Assembly: GCA_965368585.1 (NCBI GenBank)
Contig: CBDUNM010000104.1
Location: 1-19,162, forward strand
Direction: 5' to 3'
Source of the DNA: JARRQB01 sp965368585
Lineage (GTDB): Bacteria; Pseudomonadota; Gammaproteobacteria; Chromatiales; Chromatiaceae
DNA length: 19,162 bases
Shown here piece after piece: positions 7,307 to 15,150 of this stretch. Made by a program: the position numbers and the translations under genes. The notes under the pieces were generated by a model. It saw only the letters and a list, made by a program, of their open reading frames with translations, was not told the origin of the DNA and searched no databases. Position 1 is the first letter of the stretch; every line of letters begins with the position of its first letter.

Positions 7307-8443
7307 TCAGAAGCCCATCGCCTCGAAAAACTTCTTTACGCCGTCCTTCCAGGTCGTTGCATGCGGGCTGTGCTTGCTGCCGGACCCCGAGATGCTCTCT
7401 TCAAAATCGCGCAGCAGTTGTTTCTGCGACTCGGTCAACTTCACCGGCGTCTCGACCTCCACCTGGCAGATCAGGTCTCCCGTCGGGCCGCCGCGGACCG
7501 GTTTGATGCCCTTGCCGCGCATGCGGAACATCTTGCCCGTTTGCGTCCCTTCCGGAATCTTCAGCACCACCTTGCCGTCGAGCGTCGGCACGCTCAACTC
7601 ACCGCCCAGCGTGGCGGTGGCGAAGGGAATCGGCACCTTGCAGTACAGGTGGGCGTCTTCGCGGGTGAAGATGGGGTGGGGCTTGATATTGACCTGGACG
7701 TAGAGATCCCCGGGCGGTCCGCCGTTTTCTCCGGCTTCGCCTTCGCCTGCCAGACGAATGCGGTCGCCGGTATCGACGCCGGGCGGCACCTTGACGGAGA
7801 GCGTCTTGTGCTCCTGCACGCGACCATGGCCGTGACAGGCCATGCAGGGATTCTCGATCACGCTCCCCCGGCCGTGGCAGGTCGGACAGGTTTGCTGTAC
7901 CGAGAAAAACCCCTGCTGCATGCGCACCTGGCCCGCACCGTGACAGGTCGGGCACGATTTCGGCGACGAACCCTTACTGGCGCCACTGCCCCCGCAACTC
8001 TCGCAACTGACCAGGGTTGGCACGCGCACCTTGACGTCGGTGCCGTGTACCGCCTCCTCCAGCCGGAGTTCCAGGTTGTATCTCAGGTCCGTGCCGCGCT
8101 GCACACGCGGGCCGCCCCCGCCTCCACCACCGAAGATGTCACCGAACACGTCGCCGAAAATATCGCTGAAACTCGCACCGCGACCCGCGCCGTGACCGCC
8201 GCCAAACCCCGCCCCGCCGTCCACGCCCGCATGCCCGAATTGGTCATAGGCGGCGCGTTTTTGCGGATCGGCTAAAACTTCGTAAGCCTCTTTGGCCTCT
8301 TTGAAGCGGGTTTCGGCCGCCGCGTCACCTTCATTGCGGTCCGGATGATATTTCATCGCCAGGCGGCGGTAGGCCTTTTTCAGCTCCGCTTCGCTGGCGT
8401 TCTTTGCGGTTCCCAATACTTCGTAGTAATCGCGTTTCGACAT
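7307..8443 (-). CDS. dnaJ: Chaperone protein DnaJ (Hsp40)
   Basis: Co-chaperone that hands unfolded proteins to DnaK and stimulates its ATPase. At 378 aa it is a full-length type I DnaJ. The J domain (1-70) has HPD at 33-35. A Gly/Phe-rich linker runs about 74-112. Four zinc-binding repeats follow: CESCGGSG (147-154), CPTCHGAG (164-171), CPTCHGRG (186-193) and CMACHGHG (200-207). The C-terminal substrate and dimer domains run to residue 378. All key residues are present. The ATG at 8443 is preceded by an A-rich stretch without a clear Shine-Dalgarno sequence. It lies 133 nt after dnaK on the same strand, with two hairpins in the gap and no heat-shock promoter visible there, so it is probably read from the dnaK promoter. 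Confidence 0.98.
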   Translation of the reverse strand: MSKRDYYEVLGTAKNASEAELKKAYRRLAMKYHPDRNEGDAAAETRFKEAKEAYEVLADPQKRAAYDQFGHAGVDGGAGFGGGHGAGRGASFSDIFGDVFGDIFGGGGGGGPRVQRGTDLRYNLELRLEEAVHGTDVKVRVPTLVSCESCGGSGASKGSSPKSCPTCHGAGQVRMQQGFFSVQQTCPTCHGRGSVIENPCMACHGHGRVQEHKTLSVKVPPGVDTGDRIRLAGEGEAGENGGPPGDLYVQVNIKPHPIFTREDAHLYCKVPIPFATATLGGELSVPTLDGKVVLKIPEGTQTGKMFRMRGKGIKPVRGGPTGDLICQVEVETPVKLTESQKQLLRDFEESISGSGSKHSPHATTWKDGVKKFFEAMGF

Positions 8444-8469
8444 TTTTTTACGCTATCCGACTGTCATAT

Positions 8470-8487
8470 GCCGTAGCAGGCTGCGGC
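8470..8487 (-). other. Stem-loop in the dnaK-dnaJ gap (dnaJ-proximal)
   Basis: GCCGTAGC and GCTGCGGC form a stem of about 7-8 pairs (one G-T) around a 2-4 nt loop, 27-44 nt upstream of the dnaJ start. No T-run follows. It may influence dnaJ expression relative to dnaK; that is inference. Confidence 0.45.
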
Positions 8488-8540
8488 GTAAACATCAAAA
8501 CGCACGAACACCTGTCTGATGCCCGCACGTTCTGAGTTTT

Positions 8541-8566
8541 CGGGCGCAACCACGCTCGGTCGCCCG
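8541..8566 (-). other. Stem-loop in the dnaK-dnaJ gap (dnaK-proximal)
   Basis: A 6-bp GC stem CGGGCG / CGCCCG with an inner ACC/GGT helix lies 11 nt after the dnaK stop codon. On the dnaK-coding strand it is followed by AAAAC rather than T residues. It fits an attenuation or mRNA-processing structure between dnaK and dnaJ better than a full terminator. Confidence 0.45.
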
Positions 8567-8576
8567 GGTTTCTTGG

Positions 8577-10517
8577 CTATTTCTTGTCGTCTTTGACTTC
8601 TTCGAACTCCGCATCGACAACGTCATCATCCGTCTTGCCACTCGCACCGGCATCGCTGGCACCCGCGTGTTCGCCCGCCGGTCCGCCCGCCTGCGCACCT
8701 TCTTGCGCGTACAACCGCTCGGCCATTTTCGCGGAAGCGTCGGTCAGCGTCTTGGTCTTCGCCTCGATGGCGTCCTTGTCCTCGCCCTTGATGGCCTCTT
8801 CGAGATCCTTGATCGCGGCCTCGATGCTTTCCTTCTCGCCGGCTTCCAACTTGTCGCCGAGTTCGTCCATCGATTTCCGCGACGCGTGAATCAGCGTATC
8901 GGCATGATTTCGCGTTTGCACCAGTTCGTGGAAGCGCTTGTCATCTTCGGCGTGCGCCTCGGCGTCCTTGACCATATTTGCGATTTCGTCCTCGCTGAGC
9001 CCGGAGGAAGCGGTGATGCGAATCGACTGCTCCTTGCCCGTGGCTTTGTCCTTGGCCGATACGTGCATGATACCGTTTGCGTCGATGTCGAACGTCACCT
9101 CGATCTGCGGCACGCCGCGCGGTGCCAGCGGTATGTCCTGTAGATCGAACCGGCCCAGCGATTTGTTGTCGCTGGCGCGTTCGCGCTCGCCCTGCAGTAC
9201 GTGCACCGTCACTGCGGACTGGCTGTCTTCCGCGGTCGAGAAGACCTGCGACGCCTTGGTCGGAATCGTGGTGTTTTTCTCTATCAGCTTGGTCATGATC
9301 CCGCCCAGGGTCTCGATGCCCAGCGACAGAGGAGTCACGTCGAGCAGCAGCACGTCTTTGACCTGGCCGCCCAGCACGCCGCCCTGGATGGCGGCACCGA
9401 CCGCAACAGCCTCGTCCGGGTTCACGTCTTTGCGCGGCGCCTTGCCGAAGAAGCCCTCGACCGTCGCCTGCACCTTGGGCATGCGCGTCTGGCCACCCAC
9501 CAGGATCACGTCATCGATCTCCGACGCCGACAGTCCGGCGTCCTTCAGCGCGATCTTGCAGGGTTCCAGCGTACGGGTGATCAACTCGTCCACCAGACCC
9601 TCGAGTTTCGCCCGCGTCAGCTTGATGTTCAAGTGCTTCGGACCGGTCGCGTCGGCCGTGATGTACGGCAGGTTGATGTCGGTCTGCTGGCTGGAACTGA
9701 GCTCGATCTTGGCCTTCTCGGCACCTTCCTTGAGACGCTGCAGCGCCAGTGGGTCGTTGCGCAGGTCAAAGCCCTGCTCTTTTTTGAAGGTCTCGACCAG
9801 ATGGTCGATGATCCGCATGTCGAAGTCTTCTCCCCCGAGGAAGGTGTCCCCGTTGGTCGAAAGGACTTCGAACTGGTGCTCGCCATCGATTTCGGCGATC
9901 TCGATAATCGAGATGTCGAAGGTGCCGCCACCCAGATCGTATACGGCGATCTTCTTGTCACCGTGGGACTTGTCCATGCCGTAGGCCAGGGCGGCCGCAG
10001 TCGGCTCGTTGATGATCCGCTTGACGTCCAGTCCGGCGATCCGGCCAGCGTCCTTGGTCGCTTGACGCTGGGAATCGTTGAAGTACGCCGGTACCGTGAT
10101 GACCGCCTCCTTCACCGTCTCGCCCAGAAAGTCCTCCGCGGTCTTTTTCATCTTTTGCAGGACTTTCGCGGAAATTTCCGGCGGCGCCATTTTCTTGCCG
10201 TTGACTTCGACCCACGCATCACCGTTGTCGGCCTTGACGATCTTGTACGGCACCATGTCGATGTCTTTCCCGACCACCTTGTCTTCGAAGCGACGTCCGA
10301 TCAGGCGCTTCACGGCAAAGACCGTGTTTTGCGGGTTGGTAACGGCCTGGCGCTTGGCGCTCTGTCCGACCAATACCTCACCGTCATTGGTGAAGGCCAC
10401 TACCGACGGCGTGGTTCGATCACCCTCGCTGTTTTCGATCACCCGGGTCTTGTTGCCTTCCATGATGGCAACGCAGGAGTTCGATGTCCCCAGGTCGATA
10501 CCGATAATCTTGCCCAT
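8577..10517 (-). CDS. dnaK: Chaperone protein DnaK (Hsp70)
   Basis: ATP-driven Hsp70 chaperone working with DnaJ and GrpE in the cytoplasm. It is 646 aa, full length. The N-terminal ATPase domain starts GKIIGIDLGTSNS with the phosphate loop and includes YDLGGGTFDISI near residue 195. The interdomain linker VLLLDVTPLSLGIETLGG is near 390. The substrate-binding domain and helical lid follow, and a Gly/Ala-rich tail ends DAEFEEVKDDKK, the usual gammaproteobacterial form. The ATG at 10517 has GGAGAG about 10 nt upstream. The gene has its own sigma-32 promoter in the 94-nt gap after grpE, besides read-through from grpE. Stop codon is TAG. Confidence 0.99.
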   Translation of the reverse strand: MGKIIGIDLGTSNSCVAIMEGNKTRVIENSEGDRTTPSVVAFTNDGEVLVGQSAKRQAVTNPQNTVFAVKRLIGRRFEDKVVGKDIDMVPYKIVKADNGDAWVEVNGKKMAPPEISAKVLQKMKKTAEDFLGETVKEAVITVPAYFNDSQRQATKDAGRIAGLDVKRIINEPTAAALAYGMDKSHGDKKIAVYDLGGGTFDISIIEIAEIDGEHQFEVLSTNGDTFLGGEDFDMRIIDHLVETFKKEQGFDLRNDPLALQRLKEGAEKAKIELSSSQQTDINLPYITADATGPKHLNIKLTRAKLEGLVDELITRTLEPCKIALKDAGLSASEIDDVILVGGQTRMPKVQATVEGFFGKAPRKDVNPDEAVAVGAAIQGGVLGGQVKDVLLLDVTPLSLGIETLGGIMTKLIEKNTTIPTKASQVFSTAEDSQSAVTVHVLQGERERASDNKSLGRFDLQDIPLAPRGVPQIEVTFDIDANGIMHVSAKDKATGKEQSIRITASSGLSEDEIANMVKDAEAHAEDDKRFHELVQTRNHADTLIHASRKSMDELGDKLEAGEKESIEAAIKDLEEAIKGEDKDAIEAKTKTLTDASAKMAERLYAQEGAQAGGPAGEHAGASDAGASGKTDDDVVDAEFEEVKDDKK

Positions 10518-10561
10518 GCTCGCAGCTCTCCAGTTTTTCTCTCTTAAGATGTTCTGACTAC

Positions 10562-10591
10562 CCAGATGGGGATTAACCCCTGGTAATCAAG
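10562..10591 (-). promoter_or_regulatory. Sigma-32 heat-shock promoter of dnaK, with hairpin
   Basis: Read on the minus strand: -35 CTTGATT (10591-10585), 13 nt, then -10 CCCCATCT (10571-10564). The sigma-32 consensus is CTTGAAA and CCCCATNT, so the -10 is perfect and the -35 has 5 of 7. An imperfect hairpin (arms 10562-10570 and 10577-10583) covers the -10 and spacer. The start point would lie near 10556, about 40 nt before the dnaK ATG. Confidence 0.72.
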
Positions 10592-10611
10592 CCTATTCGC
10601 GCCATCCGGCC

Positions 10612-11214
10612 TCAGGCCGCCTGAGAAACCATGACCATGGCGGGGCGGACTAGTCGCCCGTTCAGCAGATAGCCCTTCTGCACCACGGCCACCACGGTGT
10701 TCGGCGGTACGTCGTCACGGGGCTGCATCGACATGGCTTGATGGAATTCCGGGTTGAACGGCTCGCCTTGCGGATCGATCTGCTCCACGCCGAACTTGGC
10801 CATCACGCCGCTCAGCAGTTTGAGCGTCAATTCGGTGCCTTCGCGCAGCTTGTCGACGTCGGCGGTCGGTTCCAGGGCGGCGTTGTGTCCCAGTTCGAGG
10901 CTGTCCCAAACGCTCAACAACTCGTTGACGAACCGTTCCAGCGCGAATTTGTGCGCGTTCTCCAGTTCCCGGGCATGGCGCTTGTTGACATTGTCCATCT
11001 CGGCGCGCAACCGCAGGAGTTGCTCCCAGTGCTCGTCGGCCTTGGCGCGGGTGTCTTCCAGCAATCGGCCCAGCGCTTCGGGATCGAGCATCTCCGCTTC
11101 GCTGTCGCTTGCGGCGGCGTCTGCGGCGCTCGCCTCGGGCGCCTCGGCGTCCGGTTTTAACTCTTCCTCGACCTCGACCGACGCACCGGCCTCCTGGTCC
11201 TGCTGTTTTTCCAT
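10612..11214 (-). CDS. grpE: Nucleotide-exchange factor GrpE
   Basis: Dimeric cytoplasmic factor that releases ADP from DnaK. With the ATG at 11214 the protein is 200 aa, normal for the family. The N-terminal third is acidic and Ala/Glu-rich (disordered, up to about 55). A long coiled-coil helix follows (LLEDTRAKADEHWEQLLRLR, then MDNVNKRHARELENAHK). The C-terminal beta domain contains NPEFHQAMS and GYLLNGRLVRPAMVMVS, both diagnostic. A TTG two codons upstream is less likely, because GAGG lies 6 nt before the ATG. It follows hrcA with a sigma-32 promoter overlapping the hrcA stop. Confidence 0.98.
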   Translation of the reverse strand: MEKQQDQEAGASVEVEEELKPDAEAPEASAADAAASDSEAEMLDPEALGRLLEDTRAKADEHWEQLLRLRAEMDNVNKRHARELENAHKFALERFVNELLSVWDSLELGHNAALEPTADVDKLREGTELTLKLLSGVMAKFGVEQIDPQGEPFNPEFHQAMSMQPRDDVPPNTVVAVVQKGYLLNGRLVRPAMVMVSQAA

Positions 11215-11308
11215 GGGCAACCTCGCGTAAAATTTGGAATCAAAAGCGGTTTGCGCAGCGCCCGGTCGGGTAACGAACCGAAAACGCTTGCGTTATAAAT
11301 CCCCCTGG

Positions 11309-11336
11309 ATTTGGGGATGATTAACGGGGTTTCAAG
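11309..11336 (-). promoter_or_regulatory. Sigma-32 heat-shock promoter of grpE
   Basis: On the minus strand: CTTGAAA (11336-11330, a perfect -35), 13 nt, then CCCCAAAT (11316-11309; consensus CCCCATNT, one mismatch). The -35 is formed by the last sense codons of hrcA (Leu-Lys) and the spacer includes the hrcA stop codon. Inverted arms ATCCCC / GGGGAT (about 11299-11318) overlap the -10. The predicted start point is about 90 nt before the grpE ATG. Confidence 0.75.
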
Positions 11337-12364
11337 GCCGCGCCGAGCAAACGCGCGGTGATATCGACGATGGGTATCACCCGATCATACGCCATACGCG
11401 TGGGTCCGATCACCCCGAGTACGCCGATCACCTTGTCATCGACTTCGTATGGGGCGGTCACCACGCTGCAGGTTTCCAGAAACTCGTTGCCGGATTCGCC
11501 GCCGATGAAGATCTGCATCCCATCCGCCTTCAAACTGCGGTCGAGCAGGTGCAAGATCTCCTGTTTCTCGGTAAAGGCATCAAACAACTGACGCAACCGG
11601 TCCATTCGCGCGAGTTCGTCGAAATCCATGAGGTTGGTCTGCCCGGCCATGACGAAGTCCGAATGGCGCTGACCGTTTAACGCGGCGTCGGTCATCTCCA
11701 GCACCTTCGCCATCAAGGCATTCATGCTGCGGAGCGCCTCTTCCATCTCGCGCACCAGTTCCTGACGCATCCCGTCCAAATCGCGGCCGGCGCAATGCCT
11801 CGTGAGGTAATTTCCGGCCTGCTCCAACTCGGACGGGCTGTATTCACGGGCGGTTTCGATGATGCGGTTGAGCACTTCGTCGTTCGACGTCACCAGCACG
11901 GTCAGCACCCGCGAACTCGACAACGGAATGAACTCCACATGTTTGACCGTCAAACGGTCGGGCCTGGGCACCATTACGACCCCGGCCAGCTTGGTCAGAT
12001 TCGACAACAGCCGCGACGCCGACTCGAGCACCGTGATCGGACTGCCCTCGATGCCGAGTTGGCACTTTAGCTTGGAAACTTCGCTTTTATCGAGCGGTTG
12101 CAGGGAAATCAGCGAATCGACGAAGAAGCGGTAGCCGGAGACGGTGGGGACGCGGCCGGCAGACGTGTGGGGCGATTGCACGAACCCGTGTTCCTCGAGG
12201 TCCGCCATCACGTTGCGCACCGTGGCCGGGCTGAGATCGAGCCCCGCGTCCCTCGCCAGAGTACGGGAGCCGACCGGCTGGCCATCACGAATATAGCGCT
12301 CGATCAGCGCTTTTAAAAAGTGCTGCGCCCGCTCGTCGATCTCGTTTCGCGCCGATTTATCCAA
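11321..12364 (-). CDS. hrcA: Heat-inducible transcription repressor HrcA
   Basis: Repressor that binds CIRCE elements and is kept active by the GroE chaperonin. The protein is 347 aa, typical. A winged-helix N-terminus has ERAQHFLKALIERYIRDGQPVGSRTL and LSPATVRNVMADLEEHGFVQSPHTSAGRVPT (about 12-75). A central GAF-like domain and the C-terminal IGVLGVIGPTRMAYDRVIPIVD segment follow. No ATG is available: the frame is closed at 12382 and the only good start is TTG at 12364, without a clear ribosome site. A tiny frame (12357-12383) overlaps this TTG and may couple translation. The gene follows a CIRCE site, implying autoregulation, and precedes grpE. Confidence 0.96.
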   Translation of the reverse strand: MDKSARNEIDERAQHFLKALIERYIRDGQPVGSRTLARDAGLDLSPATVRNVMADLEEHGFVQSPHTSAGRVPTVSGYRFFVDSLISLQPLDKSEVSKLKCQLGIEGSPITVLESASRLLSNLTKLAGVVMVPRPDRLTVKHVEFIPLSSSRVLTVLVTSNDEVLNRIIETAREYSPSELEQAGNYLTRHCAGRDLDGMRQELVREMEEALRSMNALMAKVLEMTDAALNGQRHSDFVMAGQTNLMDFDELARMDRLRQLFDAFTEKQEILHLLDRSLKADGMQIFIGGESGNEFLETCSVVTAPYEVDDKVIGVLGVIGPTRMAYDRVIPIVDITARLLGAALKPR

Positions 12365-12383
12365 TGTATGGTGAAAATATCAT
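12357..12383 (-). CDS. Possible 8-codon leader peptide overlapping the hrcA start
   Basis: ATG at 12383 opens a frame encoding MIFSPYIG and ends in TAA at 12357, overlapping the proposed TTG start of hrcA at 12364-12362. Such an overlap could feed ribosomes to the weak TTG. No good ribosome site is visible for it, so it may be chance, or it may reflect a frame error upstream in hrcA. Confidence 0.25.
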   Translation of the reverse strand: MIFSPYIG

Positions 12384-12408
12384 GATAACTTGCTGATTTT
12401 TCTCTTAT

Positions 12409-12435
12409 TTAGCACTCAAAAAAGTCGAGTGCCAA
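12409..12435. promoter_or_regulatory. CIRCE element (HrcA operator)
   Basis: TTAGCACTC, 9 nt, GAGTGCCAA: the CIRCE consensus TTAGCACTC-N9-GAGTGCTAA with a single mismatch. It lies between hrcA (minus) and nadK (plus), 45 nt upstream of the hrcA start. On the hrcA strand a sigma-70-like pair TTGGCA (12435-12430), 18 nt, TAAATA (12411-12406) overlaps the operator, so HrcA bound here should block its own promoter. It is the only CIRCE copy I found in the window. Confidence 0.93.
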
Positions 12436-12547
12436 AGACGATTATGAAAACGGTCCGGCGGAGTGTCAAGCAATCAATCCGAGGTTGGCGGACTCATCCG
12501 CACGTGCTACTTTGAACGACTCTACGACATCCGCCATCAGATACTTA

Positions 12548-13423
12548 GTGTCAGAGCCAGCTCAGAAATTCCAACGCATCGGCCTGGTCGCCAAACCCGA
12601 AGATCCGCGACTCGAGGACACCGTTCGCACCCTGACTTCATTCCTGCACGATCTGGGCAAAGAAGTCGTGACCGACTCCCATACCCAACAAGTCCTCGGC
12701 GACACCCCTGCCAGACGGCTTGAACGGTTCGACGAATGCTGTGATCTGGCTCTCATTGTCGGCGGCGACGGCACACTCCTTAGCGCGGCGCGTCAACTCG
12801 TGGACTTCGATATCCCGCTGGTCGGCATCAATCTGGGCCGATTGGGCTTTCTGGTCGACATTTCGCCGGACCACATGCTCGAAACGGTGGCCGCCATCCT
12901 GGCCGGCAACTATGTCGAAGACCGCCGTTTTCTCCTCGCCGCCACCGTCGGGGACCAGGCACCGGTCCTGGCCTTCAATGACGTGGTTCTGCACAAGTGG
13001 AACGTGGCGCGCATGATCGAGTTCGAGACCGCCGTGGACGGCCAGCTCATCGATCTGCAGCGTTCGGACGGGCTGATCATCTCCACGCCTACGGGTTCTA
13101 CCGCGTACGCCCTGTCCGGCGGCGGCCCCCTGCTCGCACCCGGGCTCGACGCGATCGTCCTGGTGCCGATCTGTCCGCATACCCTGAGCAACCGCCCGAT
13201 CGTGGTCCACGGCGGCTGCGAACTGACGGTCACGGTCAGCGAACGAACCGATCCCGATCATGTGCGCATCACTTGCGACGGCCAGGCGACGTTGCAGGTC
13301 GGTCCCGGCGACCGCCTGGTGGTGCGCAAACACCCGCGCCAGGTCCGGCTGTTTCACCCCACCGACCACGACCACTTCGAGCTGCTGCGCGCCAAACTCG
13401 CCTGGGGCGGACACCGAAGCTAA
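12548..13423 (+). CDS. nadK: NAD kinase
   Basis: Phosphorylates NAD to NADP in the cytoplasm. With the GTG at 12548 the protein is 291 aa, close to the 292 aa of E. coli NadK, and starts SEPAQKFQRIGLVAKP as homologues do. A longer form from TTG at 12485 is possible but would add an unusual extension, and its GAGG abuts the codon. Motifs present: GGDGT in ALIVGGDGTLLSAAR, GINLGRLGFLVDI, FNDVVLHKW, the active-site region DGLIISTPTGSTAYALSGGGP, and PICPHTLSNRPIV. No clear ribosome site precedes the GTG. recN follows after 18 nt, so the two are probably cotranscribed. It is divergent from hrcA across the CIRCE element. Confidence 0.96.
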   Translation: MSEPAQKFQRIGLVAKPEDPRLEDTVRTLTSFLHDLGKEVVTDSHTQQVLGDTPARRLERFDECCDLALIVGGDGTLLSAARQLVDFDIPLVGINLGRLGFLVDISPDHMLETVAAILAGNYVEDRRFLLAATVGDQAPVLAFNDVVLHKWNVARMIEFETAVDGQLIDLQRSDGLIISTPTGSTAYALSGGGPLLAPGLDAIVLVPICPHTLSNRPIVVHGGCELTVTVSERTDPDHVRITCDGQATLQVGPGDRLVVRKHPRQVRLFHPTDHDHFELLRAKLAWGGHRS

Positions 13424-13441
13424 CGGGCAACCACGACACCG

Positions 13442-15115
13442 ATGTTGCGACAGTTGCATATCCGCGATCTGGTCATCGTTCACCGGCTGGATCTCGAACT
13501 GAACCAGGGGATGACCGCATTGACCGGCGAGACCGGCGCCGGGAAATCGATTTTGATCGACGCGCTGGGTCTGGCCTTGGGCGGCAAGGCCGACAACAGC
13601 CTGGTGCGAACCGGTTGCGAACGCGCCGAGGTCACCGCGGTGTTCGACGTCAGCGACCACACGGCGGCGCTGCACTGGCTGCGGGACCACGACCTGGATG
13701 CCGATCAAGAATGCCTGCTACGGCGCGTCCTGGCGCGGGCGGGACGATCGCGCGCCTTCATCAACGGCACCCCGGTACCCACCCAGTCGCTGCGCGAACT
13801 CGGCGAACTGCTCATCGACATACACGGTCAGCACGCGCACCAGTCGCTCCTGCGCCGCACAGCGCAACGCCGGCTGCTCGACGCCTACGGCGGACATGAG
13901 CGCCAGGTCGATCAGGTGGCGCAGCGCTTTGACGCCCTGCGCGACGCGCGCCGGGAACTCGAGCGGCTGCGGTCGGCCGCTGAAGACCGTGTCAACCGCA
14001 TGGATTTTCTGCGCTTCCAATTGCAGGAGCTCACCGCTCTGGCGCTCGAAGCGGGCGAGTTCGACGCCCTGATCGACGAACAGCGCAAACTGGCAAACGC
14101 CGAGCGCTTGCGCGGTGATTCCTTCCGCTTGCACGAACTCCTCTACGAATCCGACGCCGCGGTGCAGCAAAATCTCGCCCGGGCGGTGCATACGCTGAGC
14201 GAACTGGCGCAACTCGATCCGGCGCTGCGCGAGGCGCTCGAATTGCTCCAAGCGGCAGAGATCCAGGTCGACGAGGCGGCCGGCGCGATCCGCGATTATG
14301 CCGACGAAGTCGACCTCGACCCGTCGCGTCTCGCCGAGGTCGACGATCGCCTGGCCAAGGCGCACGAACTGGCGCGCAAGCATCGCGCGGCGCCCGAGTC
14401 CCTGCCGGCCATGCAACAGCAGATGGCTCGCGAACTCGCTGACCTGGAAAACGCCGATCAGGCGCTCGATGCCTTGCGCGAATCGGTAGAGCAATGCTGG
14501 CTGGCATACGCCAAGGCCGCCAAGGCATTGACCAAGGCACGTATATCGGCGGCGAAACGACTAGCGATTACTATTACCGATGCAATGCAGGGTTTGGCGA
14601 TGACGGGCGGCCGCTTCGATGTCGCCGTCGCATCCCTCAGCGTGGATCAGGCCGGCGCAAACGGCCTCGACGACGTCGAATTTCAAGTCTCGGCCAATCC
14701 TGGACAGCCGCTCGCCCCCCTGGCGAAGGTCGCCTCCGGCGGCGAACTGTCGCGCATCAGTCTGGCCGTACAGGTCGCCACGGCCGGTTGCGGCGAAGTC
14801 CCGACACTGATCTTCGACGAAGTCGACGTCGGTATCGGCGGCGCGGTTGCCGAAATGATCGGACAGTTGCTACGCGACATCAGCGGGTCAAGACAGATAC
14901 TGTGCATCACCCATCTGCCGCAGGTCGCGGCGCAGTGCCATCATCATCTCCAAGTCAGCAAGCTGACCGATGGCAAGACCACGCAAACCCGCGTCGTGAC
15001 GCTCACCGCCGAAGAGCGCGTGCACGAAATCGCGCGCATGCTGGGCGGCGTGGCGATCACCCCCCAAACCTTGGCCCATGCGGATGAAATGATCAGTAAG
15101 TCGCGTGCAGGCTAG
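13442..15115 (+). CDS. recN: DNA repair protein RecN
   Basis: SMC-like ATPase that acts early in double-strand break repair. The protein is 557 aa, full length. Walker A GETGAGKS is at 29-36, two long coiled-coil arms span about 150-370, the ABC signature ASGGELS is near 431, and Walker B LIFDEVDVGIGG is near 456-467. THLPQVAAQCHHH follows, as in the family. The ATG at 13442 has no obvious Shine-Dalgarno sequence; translation may be coupled to nadK. I saw no CTGT-N8-ACAG LexA box just upstream, unlike the SOS-induced recN of E. coli. It converges with fur, leaving a 35-bp gap. Confidence 0.98.
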   Translation: MLRQLHIRDLVIVHRLDLELNQGMTALTGETGAGKSILIDALGLALGGKADNSLVRTGCERAEVTAVFDVSDHTAALHWLRDHDLDADQECLLRRVLARAGRSRAFINGTPVPTQSLRELGELLIDIHGQHAHQSLLRRTAQRRLLDAYGGHERQVDQVAQRFDALRDARRELERLRSAAEDRVNRMDFLRFQLQELTALALEAGEFDALIDEQRKLANAERLRGDSFRLHELLYESDAAVQQNLARAVHTLSELAQLDPALREALELLQAAEIQVDEAAGAIRDYADEVDLDPSRLAEVDDRLAKAHELARKHRAAPESLPAMQQQMARELADLENADQALDALRESVEQCWLAYAKAAKALTKARISAAKRLAITITDAMQGLAMTGGRFDVAVASLSVDQAGANGLDDVEFQVSANPGQPLAPLAKVASGGELSRISLAVQVATAGCGEVPTLIFDEVDVGIGGAVAEMIGQLLRDISGSRQILCITHLPQVAAQCHHHLQVSKLTDGKTTQTRVVTLTAEERVHEIARMLGGVAITPQTLAHADEMISKSRAG

Positions 15116-15150
15116 CCGATGATCGGAGGTACTGACCGGCGAAGTCGCAG

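Noticed and set aside
9201..10547. Long plus-strand open frame (448 codons) opposite dnaK
   Set aside because: It is antisense to a full-length, highly conserved dnaK; in GC-rich genes the opposite strand often stays open. The translation shows no domain and has no ribosome site.
13400..13442. LexA box before recN
   Set aside because: No CTGT-N8-ACAG pattern is present near the recN start.
12638..13708. Minus-strand open frame opposite nadK and recN
   Set aside because: Composition-driven antisense frame; nadK and recN have all catalytic motifs on the plus strand.
13718..14494. Minus-strand open frame of 258 codons opposite recN
   Set aside because: Shadow of the recN coiled-coil region, lacking a start signal or known domain.
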